Positions 1 through 5,376 of a DNA stretch of 6,014 nucleotides are shown piece by piece (the stretch's first letter is position 1; every line of letters starts with the position of its first letter). The stretch comes from an uncultured Rhodospirillales bacterium (GTDB lineage: Bacteria > Pseudomonadota > Alphaproteobacteria > CALMVH01). The position numbers and the translations under genes were made by a program. Location of the stretch: the NCBI GenBank assembly GCA_937873165.1, contig CALMVH010000099.1:1-6014 (forward strand). The letters are read 5' to 3'. Under the pieces are notes generated by a model. The model was not told the origin of the DNA. It saw only the letters and a program-made list of their open reading frames with translations, and did not search any database.

Positions 1-699
1 GACTTCCTGGTAGGCTTCCTCGACCTTGCCGAGGTCCTGGCGGAAGCGGTCCTTGTCCAGCTTTTCGCCCGTCTGGATGTCCCATAGGCGGCAGTTGTCG
101 GGACTGATCTCGTCCGCCAGCACGATGCGCATGTCCTCGGCGCTCCACAGCCGGCCAAATTCGAGCTTGAAGTCGATGAGGCGCAGTCCCACACCGGTGA
201 ACAGGCCGCTGAGGTAATCGTTGACCCGCATCGACAGCGCGATCACGTCGTCCAGTTCCTGGATGTTGGCCCAGCCGAAGGCGGTGATGTGCTCCTCCGA
301 AACCATGGGATCGTTCAATTCATCCTTTTTATAGAAGAACTCGATGATCGGGCGCGGCAGGGTGGTGCCTTCCACCAGTCCGTAGCGCTTGACCAGCGAT
401 CCGGCCGCGACGTTGCGGATCACCACCTCGATGGGGATGATCTCGACTTCTTTGATCAGCTGCTCACGCATGTTCACGCGCCGGATGAAGGCGGTCGGGA
501 TGCCGATCTCGCCCAGCTTCGTCATCAGGTGAGCCGAGATACGATTGTTCAGCGCGCCCTTGCCGCTGATTGTGCCCTTCTTTTCGCCATTCTGCGCCGT
601 TGCGTCGTCCTTGAAGTACTGGATCAGCGTGCCGGGCTCCGGCCCCTCGAACAGGATCTTGGCCTTGCCTTCGTAGATGCGTCGGCGTCGTGAAATCAT
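1..699 (-). CDS. purC: Phosphoribosylaminoimidazole-succinocarboxamide synthase (SAICAR synthetase), C-terminus cut by window edge
   Basis: PurC joins CAIR and aspartate using ATP to give SAICAR, a cytosolic step of de novo purine synthesis. The minus-strand frame is open for 233 codons from ATG at 699 to position 1. It begins MISRRRRIYEGKAK, with the family's N-terminal YEGKAK nucleotide-binding motif at residues 9-14. Further hallmarks are SGKGALNNRIS (45-55), RNVAAGS (95-101), SEEHITAFGW (134-143), DFKLEFGR (176-183) and ADEISPDNCRLWD (195-207). The usual length is about 240-260 residues, so only some 20 C-terminal residues should be missing. No strong Shine-Dalgarno precedes the start. 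The bases ATGCCCTAATG place a two-codon mini-ORF (ATG CCC TAA, 707-699) so that its stop overlaps the purC start. It is transcribed away from purQ. Identity is secure. Confidence 0.97.
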   Translation of the reverse strand, partial: MISRRRRIYEGKAKILFEGPEPGTLIQYFKDDATAQNGEKKGTISGKGALNNRISAHLMTKLGEIGIPTAFIRRVNMREQLIKEVEIIPIEVVIRNVAAGSLVKRYGLVEGTTLPRPIIEFFYKKDELNDPMVSEEHITAFGWANIQELDDVIALSMRVNDYLSGLFTGVGLRLIDFKLEFGRLWSAEDMRIVLADEISPDNCRLWDIQTGEKLDKDRFRQDLGKVEEAYQEV

Positions 700-745
700 T
701 AGGGCATATCCGTGGATTGCAAACCGCCAAGCGCGGAAAGCCGAT

Positions 746-774
746 GCTATATCAGGGGGGGCTGATCGGAACAA
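746..774 (-). promoter_or_regulatory. Candidate sigma-70 promoter for purC
   Basis: On the minus strand TTGTTC (774-769) and TATAGC (751-746) are separated by 17 bases, and a TG lies one base before the second box, as in extended -10 promoters. Transcription would start near 739, giving a leader of about 40 bases to the purC ATG. The boxes match consensus only moderately (3/6 and 4/6). The site overlaps the 3' end of the broken membrane gene. It is inferred from sequence pattern only. Confidence 0.35.
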
Positions 775-1046
775 TGGGGTGCGCGTTGCGGATACGTCTG
801 GCAAAGCACCAATATGTCCAACCCCCAGCGGCACCGGATACTCCGCAGGGCGCCACGATCATCAAAGCGCCTTTGTCAAGGCTGGCTTCGGCGAACCCAC
901 TACCAATAACAAAGAACAAGATCGAAGCTCCTATTCCGATGACAATGCTCTAGGCGACGCTTGGCCAGCACGTTCTTTGCTGCAAAAGCTTCATGGTATG
1001 TTCGAGAACGATCATGGGAAGAGCGCCTAACGCCAAGGCGATTGGA

Positions 1047-1150
1047 AACGATAATCCAAAGCCAGAATAGGAAATGTAAGCGATTCATAGTAACGATAAT
1101 AGGTCACGTCTGACGCCCAGATCAAAAATATCCATACCATAAACGATAAT
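1047..1150. repeat. Three exact copies of the 9-mer AACGATAAT
   Basis: AACGATAAT occurs at 1047-1055, 1092-1100 and 1142-1150, with start-to-start distances of 45 and 50 bases, in an AT-rich stretch inside the broken membrane gene. The minus-strand form ATTATCGTT encodes Leu-Ser-Phe in two of the copies, so coding of similar hydrophobic helices could explain it. A regulatory role is not shown. Confidence 0.35.
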
Positions 1151-1157
1151 ATTATCG
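1144..1157. repeat. Perfect 14-bp palindrome CGATAATATTATCG
   Basis: The 14 bases read identically on both strands and include the third AACGATAAT copy. A perfect palindrome of this size suits a dimeric DNA-binding protein. However, it sits within a decayed coding region rather than next to a promoter, so chance in AT-rich DNA is a fair alternative. Confidence 0.35.
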
Positions 1158-1213
1158 CCGATACGCAGACCGCATAGAAATAACCATGTATCAGTTCAAG
1201 CTTTACAGATTTT

Positions 1214-1765
1214 CTAGGTTCTACTGCTGCGCCATACCGGATGAGTTGCGAACAAAGCAAGACCCGGGATCGAAAAAAGTACGCCTTCAGCCATCAACCA
1301 TTCAGTCGAGCCGGGTTGCAGCCCATCGGACAAATGTAGGCTAGTCACCCCAAGGCTTGTGCAGCCCGGCGGAAGGGCATCGATTTGCATACCCCCAGCC
1401 TGCCAGTTTCGCGCCACATAGCAATCCCGGTTATCGCCAAACAGCAACGTGAACGGTTCGTAAGCGTGCGGAGCGAGGTCGTGCAGCGCCTGCGCGGCAT
1501 CGGCGGCGTCCGGATTATCCAGCAGGTCCAGCACCAGCTCGTGCGAATCGCGCTTTCCATTTACCGGCGTACCGCTGGAAACGACCGCCGCGAACACGCC
1601 CTGCTCGTTCACCGCCAGCAGCGGCATGCCTTCGGCGGCGCCAAGTCCCGTGACCTCAGGATAGTCGGGCCAATGCCTCGCCACCTTGGAGCCCGGTACG
1701 GCATCCACGGCCACGATGCCGGGCCAATCCAGTTCCGGCTGGATCAGAATGGCGACGTTCTGCAT
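1214..1765 (-). CDS. Short, divergent NRDE/TANGO2-family protein (possibly degenerate)
   Basis: The 183-residue product matches the NRDE (TANGO2-like) pattern in order: a hydrophobic first strand (MQNVAILIQPELDWPGIVAV), RHWPDYPEVTGL (30-41), LLAVNEQGVFAAVV (49-62), GKRDSHELVLDLL (70-82), DAADAAQALHDLAPHAYEPF (88-107), DNRDCYVARN (111-120) and LPPGCTSLGVTSLHLSD (131-147). Family function in bacteria is poorly known. Two features are unusual. The usual start (Met-Cys) and the eponymous Asn-Arg-Asp-Glu after the first strand are replaced by MQNV and AVDAVPGS. The protein also stops well short of the usual roughly 250 residues, and the tail after about residue 156 looks unrelated to the family. 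The start at 1765 is chosen because a strong Shine-Dalgarno precedes it; a longer reading back to 1879 would run through purQ. The 3' end overlaps the possible start of the broken membrane gene. It may be a genuine short paralogue or a truncated relic. Confidence 0.65.
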   Translation of the reverse strand: MQNVAILIQPELDWPGIVAVDAVPGSKVARHWPDYPEVTGLGAAEGMPLLAVNEQGVFAAVVSSGTPVNGKRDSHELVLDLLDNPDAADAAQALHDLAPHAYEPFTLLFGDNRDCYVARNWQAGGMQIDALPPGCTSLGVTSLHLSDGLQPGSTEWLMAEGVLFSIPGLALFATHPVWRSSRT

Positions 1766-1793
1766 TTGCACTCCCCTTCCTGTCCGATATAAC
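1765..1793 (+). promoter_or_regulatory. Candidate sigma-70 promoter giving leaderless purQ mRNA
   Basis: TTTGCA (1765-1770, 4/6 to TTGACA) and TATAAC (1788-1793, 5/6 to TATAAT) are separated by exactly 17 bases. The normal start point, about seven bases after the -10 box, is position 1800, the A of the purQ ATG. No Shine-Dalgarno lies before purQ, which fits a leaderless transcript. The -35 box overlaps the start codon of the divergent NRDE-family gene. This is a pattern-based inference. Confidence 0.5.
1771..1781 (-). promoter_or_regulatory. Ribosome binding site of the NRDE-family gene
   Basis: The minus strand reads AGGAAGGGGAG, five bases (TGCAA) before the ATG at 1765. This purine-rich Shine-Dalgarno fixes the start and suggests the gene was translated at least until recently. 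Confidence 0.6.
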
Positions 1794-1799
1794 CCGGGC

Positions 1800-2489
1800 A
1801 TGAAAACCTGCGTCATCGTTTTTCCAGGATCGAACCGCGAGCGCGACGTGGCGCGGGCGTTGCAGGCAGCCTCAGGCAAAGTCCCTGCCCTCGTCTGGCA
1901 CGGTGACAGCGAGTTGCCGCCCAGCGACCTGATCGTGTTGCCCGGCGGGTTTTCCTATGGAGACTACCTGCGCAGCGGGGCCATCGCGGCACACTCGCCC
2001 ATTATGCAGGCCGTGAAGCGGGAAGCCACGCGCGGCGTCGCCGTGCTGGGCATCTGCAACGGGTTCCAGATCCTGGTCGAGTCGGGCCTGCTGCCCGGTT
2101 CTCTGATCCGCAACGCCGAGCTGCGCTTCCAGTGCCGCACCGTGCACCTGAAGGTTGGCCGCACCGACACGATCTTCACCAGCCATTACAACGAGGGCGA
2201 CATACTGCGCATTCCCATCGCCCATGCCGATGGAAACTATGCCGCCGATCCCGACACGCTGGCGCGGATCGAGGGCGAAGGACACGTGGCCTTCCGCTAC
2301 TGCGGGGACCTGGGCGGCGTCAGCGCCGCGACCAACGCCAACGGGTCGGTGAACAACATCGCGGGCGTCTATAACGACAACCATCGCGTCCTGGGACTGA
2401 TGCCTCACCTGGAAGACGCGGTCGAGCCGCTGCACGGCAACACCGAGGGCGCGAAGTTCTTTTCCGGGCTGGTGGAGTCGCTGGCATGA
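1800..2489 (+). CDS. purQ: Phosphoribosylformylglycinamidine synthase, glutaminase subunit PurQ
   Basis: PurQ (229 residues, normal for the small-type subunit) releases ammonia from glutamine for FGAM synthesis by PurL, within a PurL-PurQ-PurS complex in the cytosol. It is a class I glutamine amidotransferase: FPGSN (8-12), LPGGFSYGDYLRSGAIA (47-63), the nucleophile Cys86 in GICNGFQIL (84-92), SHYNEG (128-133) and the His203/Glu205 pair in MPHLED (201-206). ATG at 1800 is chosen because the protein begins MKTCVIVFPGSN, as the family does, and upstream codons run through the divergent NRDE-family gene. No Shine-Dalgarno is visible. Two positions where I expect Cys in many PurQ proteins are Arg13 and Ser59; neither is catalytic. 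The stop overlaps purL by four bases. Identity is secure. Confidence 0.97.
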   Translation: MKTCVIVFPGSNRERDVARALQAASGKVPALVWHGDSELPPSDLIVLPGGFSYGDYLRSGAIAAHSPIMQAVKREATRGVAVLGICNGFQILVESGLLPGSLIRNAELRFQCRTVHLKVGRTDTIFTSHYNEGDILRIPIAHADGNYAADPDTLARIEGEGHVAFRYCGDLGGVSAATNANGSVNNIAGVYNDNHRVLGLMPHLEDAVEPLHGNTEGAKFFSGLVESLA

Positions 2490-4684
2490 GCGAAAAAATC
2501 GTTGATGAGGCGGTCGCGCTGGAACACAAGCTGAATGCCGAGGAATGGCAGCATCTGCTGACAAGCCTGGGGCGCGTACCGACGATGACCGAAGTCGGCA
2601 TCTTCGGCGCCATGTGGTCCGAGCATTGCAGCTATAAATCCTCGCGCATCCACCTCGCAAAGTTGCCCACCAGCGCGCCGCACGTGATCCAGGGTCCGGG
2701 CGAGAACGCGGGCGTGATCGATATCGGCGATGGCGAGGCCGCCATCTTCAAGATGGAAAGCCATAACCATCCCTCCTTCATCGAACCCTACCAGGGCGCG
2801 GCGACAGGGGTCGGCGGCATCCTGCGCGACGTGTTCACCATGGGCGCGCGGCCTATCGCCAACCTGAATGCCCTACGCTTCGGCGACCCGTCGCATCCGC
2901 GCACCCGGCACCTGGTCGCGGGCGTGGTGGCCGGCATCGGCGGCTATGGCAACTGCATGGGCGTGCCCACGGTCGGCGGCGAAACGGAGTTCCACAAGGG
3001 TTACAACGGCAATATCCTCGTGAACGCCATGACGGTCGGCATCGCAAAACAGGATGCCATCTTCTATTCGGCGGCGGCGGGCATCGGCAATCCGGTGGTC
3101 TATGTCGGCTCGAAGACAGGACGCGATGGCATCCACGGCGCGGTGATGGCGTCGGATTCTTTCGATGGAAAGACGGCGCAGAAGAAGCGGCCGACCGTGC
3201 AGGTAGGCGATCCTTTCACCGAGAAACTGCTGCTGGAAGCCTGCCTGGAACTGATGGGCCTGGATGCGATCATCGCGATCCAGGACATGGGTGCGGCGGG
3301 GCTGACGTCGTCGTCGGTCGAGATGGCGGCAAAGGGCAATGTCGGCATCGACATCGACCTCGATCAGGTGCCGCAGCGGGAACCCGGCATGAGCGCCTAC
3401 GAGCTGATGCTGTCCGAAAGCCAGGAACGCATGCTGATGGTGCTGAAGCCCGGCTCCGAAGCAATGGCCGAAGCCGTGTTCCATAAATGGGAACTGGATT
3501 TCGCAGTCATCGGGCGCATCACCGACACGGGGCATCTGGTGATCCGGCGGCACGGCAAGGTGGAGGCGGATATTCCCGTCTCGTCGCTGGTCGACGAAGC
3601 CCCGAAATACGATCGCCCCTTTGTGCGCATCGAACCGCCCGCGCCGCTGGACAACAGCCAGTACGAACTGCCCGATACGGTCGAGGCAGTCCTGCTGAAA
3701 GTGCTCGCATGCCCCGACCTCACTTCGAAGCGGTGGATATGGGAACAGTACGACAGCCTTGTGCGCGGCGACACGGTGCGCGGGCCTGGGGCCGCGGATG
3801 CCGCCATCGTGCGCATCGGCGACGGGCTGGAGGCCTCGGCCAAGGCGCTTGCCATGACCACGGACGTGACGCCGCGCTACTGCAAGGCCGACCCGTACGA
3901 GGGCGGCAAGCAAGCCGTGGCCGAAGCATGGCGCAACATCGTGGCGACGGGTGCGACTCCGCTGGCTGTCACCGACAACCTGAATTTCGGCAATCCCACG
4001 AAGCCCCACGTCATGGGCCAGATCGTCGGCTGCATTGAGGGCCTGGCGGAGGCCTGCCGCGCGCTGGACTTCCCGGTCGTGTCGGGCAATGTCAGCCTTT
4101 ACAACGAAACCGATGGGGAAAGCATTCCGCCGACGCCCACGATCGGCGGCGTCGGCCTGATCGCGGATGTCGCGCAGGCGGTTGGGCTGGGGTTTACCGC
4201 GCCCGGGCGGGATATCGTCCTGGTCGGCAACATCGCCGGGCACCTTGGCCAGTCGCTCTATCTGCGGGAAATCTTCGGGATCGAAGACGGCCCTCCCCCG
4301 CCTGTCGATCTGGCGGCGGAGCGTAAGGCAGGCGAGTTCGTGCGCCGCGCCATTCTGGACGGCAGCGTATCAGCCTGCCACGACATTTCGGACGGCGGCC
4401 TGCTGGTTGCTTTGTCGGAGATGTGCCTAAAGGGCAACATCGGGATCAGCGTCGACCTGCCGAACTCCGCCCGGTTCCTGTTCGGCGAAGACCAGGCTTG
4501 CTATCTGATCGAAACAGCGGACGGGAATGCGATGCTGGCAGCGGCTGCCGCGGCGGGGCTGCCCGCGCGGCGGATCGGCATCACCCATGGCGACAGGCTC
4601 GACATTTCCGGATTGATGTCGATATCATTGCCTGATCTGCACCATGTTCACGAGGGCTGGCTGCCGCACTACATGAATGGTTGA
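2486..4684 (+). CDS. purL: Phosphoribosylformylglycinamidine synthase, large subunit PurL (small type)
   Basis: PurL converts FGAR, ATP and ammonia (from PurQ) to FGAM, step 4 of purine synthesis. At 732 residues it is the small type, which works with separate PurQ and PurS, unlike the fused enzyme of about 1,290 residues in gammaproteobacteria. Visible landmarks are MWSEHCSYKSS (43-53), KMESHNHPS (89-97), DVFTMGARP (115-123), GNCMGVPTVGGE (155-166), QDMGAAGLTSS (266-276) and SESQERM (310-316). In the second half there are TDNLNFGNPTKP (496-507), SGNVSLYNE (533-541), HDISDGGLLVAL (632-643) and FGEDQ (666-670). This two-half architecture is typical of the PurM/PurL ATP-binding fold. ATG overlaps the purQ stop (ATGA), and GGTGGAG (2471-2477) inside purQ serves as ribosome site, so the two are translationally coupled. 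The gene is intact and nothing looks damaged. Confidence 0.98.
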   Translation: MSEKIVDEAVALEHKLNAEEWQHLLTSLGRVPTMTEVGIFGAMWSEHCSYKSSRIHLAKLPTSAPHVIQGPGENAGVIDIGDGEAAIFKMESHNHPSFIEPYQGAATGVGGILRDVFTMGARPIANLNALRFGDPSHPRTRHLVAGVVAGIGGYGNCMGVPTVGGETEFHKGYNGNILVNAMTVGIAKQDAIFYSAAAGIGNPVVYVGSKTGRDGIHGAVMASDSFDGKTAQKKRPTVQVGDPFTEKLLLEACLELMGLDAIIAIQDMGAAGLTSSSVEMAAKGNVGIDIDLDQVPQREPGMSAYELMLSESQERMLMVLKPGSEAMAEAVFHKWELDFAVIGRITDTGHLVIRRHGKVEADIPVSSLVDEAPKYDRPFVRIEPPAPLDNSQYELPDTVEAVLLKVLACPDLTSKRWIWEQYDSLVRGDTVRGPGAADAAIVRIGDGLEASAKALAMTTDVTPRYCKADPYEGGKQAVAEAWRNIVATGATPLAVTDNLNFGNPTKPHVMGQIVGCIEGLAEACRALDFPVVSGNVSLYNETDGESIPPTPTIGGVGLIADVAQAVGLGFTAPGRDIVLVGNIAGHLGQSLYLREIFGIEDGPPPPVDLAAERKAGEFVRRAILDGSVSACHDISDGGLLVALSEMCLKGNIGISVDLPNSARFLFGEDQACYLIETADGNAMLAAAAAAGLPARRIGITHGDRLDISGLMSISLPDLHHVHEGWLPHYMNG

Positions 4685-4729
4685 ATTATGTCACTGCCGC
4701 GAACGCGGAGTTCAGACTGACCAACCCGG

Positions 4730-4749
4730 ATTCCCGCCTGCGCGGGAAT
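4730..4749. repeat. Dispersed-type palindromic repeat (ATTCCCGC...GCGGGAAT)
   Basis: ATTCCCGC (4730-4737) and GCGGGAAT (4742-4749) form a perfect 8-bp stem around CTGC. It sits in the flanking context CCGG...GAC typical of the short intergenic repeats common in proteobacterial genomes, whose chance translations give signatures such as VIPAQAGI and HSRAGGNP; both appear on the minus strand here. It lies in the 90-base gap between purL and bolA. Without a following T-run it is not a classical terminator, but it could stabilise the purL mRNA end or weaken read-through. Copies elsewhere in the genome cannot be seen from this window. Confidence 0.7.
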
Positions 4750-4774
4750 GACAATGCAAACGAGATATATACAC

Positions 4775-5014
4775 ATGCCCGTTGACGCCGCCGAAATCGA
4801 AACCCTGATCCGCAAGGCTTTGCCGGATGCCGACGTAAAGGTCGACGACCTGCGCGGGGATGGCAACTACCTGTCGGCGCATGTCATCAGCCCGGCCTTC
4901 AAGGGCCTCAGCCGTATACAACAACACCGCCTCGTGTACGATGCGCTGGGCCAGACCATGGATGCCGCCCTGCATGCCTTGGCACTCCATACGTCCTTTC
5001 CCGTTGAGTCATAA
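4775..5014 (+). CDS. bolA: BolA family protein
   Basis: BolA proteins bind monothiol glutaredoxins through a shared [2Fe-2S] cluster and take part in iron-sulfur trafficking and iron-responsive control. The 79-residue product is a full BolA domain: EIETLIRKALPDADVKVDDL (7-26), RGDGNYLSAHVISPAF (27-42), GLSRIQQHRLVYDALG (44-59), with the conserved His51, and LHALALHT (66-73). ATG at 4775 is preferred because the protein then begins MPVDAAEIE, directly at the domain. In-frame ATGs at 4748 and 4754 would add nine or seven residues, and the first lies in the 3' arm of the palindromic repeat. No strong Shine-Dalgarno favours any of them (only GAG at 4762-4764). It lies 19 bases before grxD, its usual partner gene. 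Identity is firm; the exact start is less so. Confidence 0.92.
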   Translation: MPVDAAEIETLIRKALPDADVKVDDLRGDGNYLSAHVISPAFKGLSRIQQHRLVYDALGQTMDAALHALALHTSFPVES

Positions 5015-5020
5015 GCTTAG

Positions 5021-5026
5021 AAGGAG
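5021..5026 (+). promoter_or_regulatory. Ribosome binding site of the glutaredoxin gene
   Basis: AAGGAG stands seven bases before ATG 5034. It is the best plus-strand Shine-Dalgarno in the window and fixes the grxD start against longer in-frame readings that would run through bolA. Confidence 0.75.
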
Positions 5027-5033
5027 ATTTTTC

Positions 5034-5372
5034 ATGAACAGCCCCATCCACGATCGCATTCAGCAGGATATCTCTTCAAACGATGTCGTCCTATATATGA
5101 AGGGCAGCACCGCCTTTCCGCAATGCGGGTTTTCCGCTGCCGTCGTGCAGATCCTCAATCAGCTGGGCGTGACGTTCAAGGACATCGATATCCTGTCCGA
5201 CCCCGGCCTGCGCCAGGGCATCAAGGATTTTTCGAACTGGCCGACCATCCCACAGCTGTACATTAAGGGCGAGTTCGTAGGCGGCGCCGACATCGCGCGC
5301 GAGATGTATGCCAACGGCGAGCTGGCGCAGATGCTGACGGACAAGGGCGTCGCGGCACATAGCGCTGCCTGA
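5034..5372 (+). CDS. grxD: Monothiol glutaredoxin, CGFS type (Grx4 family)
   Basis: This 112-residue protein, a typical length for single-domain Grx4, has the active site CGFS at 31-34 within FPQCGFS. It also has the cis-proline motif WPTIPQLYI (69-77) and the glutathione-contacting GGAD (83-86). CGFS glutaredoxins have little oxidoreductase activity; they hold a [2Fe-2S] cluster with glutathione, pass clusters to apoproteins, and form a mixed complex with BolA. The adjacent bolA, 19 bases upstream on the same strand, fits that partnership and suggests one transcript. ATG 5034 has a strong AAGGAG site. The last residues (AAHSAA) are a short unstructured tail. Nothing is missing. Confidence 0.96.
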   Translation: MNSPIHDRIQQDISSNDVVLYMKGSTAFPQCGFSAAVVQILNQLGVTFKDIDILSDPGLRQGIKDFSNWPTIPQLYIKGEFVGGADIAREMYANGELAQMLTDKGVAAHSAA

Positions 5373-5376
5373 GCCT

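Larger units (their letters stand above)
752..1260 (-). pseudogene. Broken gene for a small four-helix membrane protein
   Basis: No single frame is open, but joining two minus-strand frames gives a coherent integral membrane protein. The first frame (about 1260 down to about 1080) encodes FYAVCVSAIILSFMVWIF, a strong hydrophobic helix, followed by TYYRYYES. After a shift between 1085 and 1030 the next frame encodes YISYSGFGLSFPIALALGAL, then meets an in-frame TAG at 952-950. It resumes with SIVIGIGASILFFVIGSGFA and a final segment GALMIVAPCGVSGAAGG, then WTYWCFARRIR, ending at TGA 754-752. The C-terminal glycine-rich helix followed by a YW and basic residues resembles many short alphaproteobacterial membrane proteins of unknown function. 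I cannot name the family. The N-terminus is unclear: TTG at 1260 is possible but has no ribosome site. GC is low (47 of 120 bases at 1081-1200). One frameshift plus one nonsense codon point to a decayed gene; sequencing error could explain one but hardly both. Confidence 0.6.

Noticed and set aside
289..693. Plus-strand open frame opposite purC
   Set aside because: The minus strand is uninterrupted PurC with all family motifs, so this is antisense shadow.
677..1030. Overlapping plus-strand open frames (677-1030 and 690-953)
   Set aside because: They have no hydrophobic or domain pattern and no ribosome site. The minus strand of the same DNA gives coherent membrane helices.
1686..1799. N-terminal extension of PurQ
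   Set aside because: It overlaps the divergent gene and adds residues before the canonical MKTCVIVFPGSN start.
1766..1879. N-terminal extension of the NRDE-family protein
   Set aside because: It would run antisense through the purQ 5' end, while a strong ribosome site lies directly before the 1765 start.
2873..4243. Long minus-strand open frame (456 codons) opposite purL
   Set aside because: It is rich in Arg, His, Asp and Ala as expected from the antisense of GC-rich coding DNA, has no recognisable domain, and lies wholly within the unmistakable purL.
4697..4708. CCGC-GAAC-GCGG hairpin after purL as an intrinsic terminator
   Set aside because: The stem has only four pairs and no T-run follows.
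4688..4720. Ten-residue mini-ORF (MSLPRTRSSD) just after purL
   Set aside because: It has no ribosome site or attenuator-like features and a length expected by chance.
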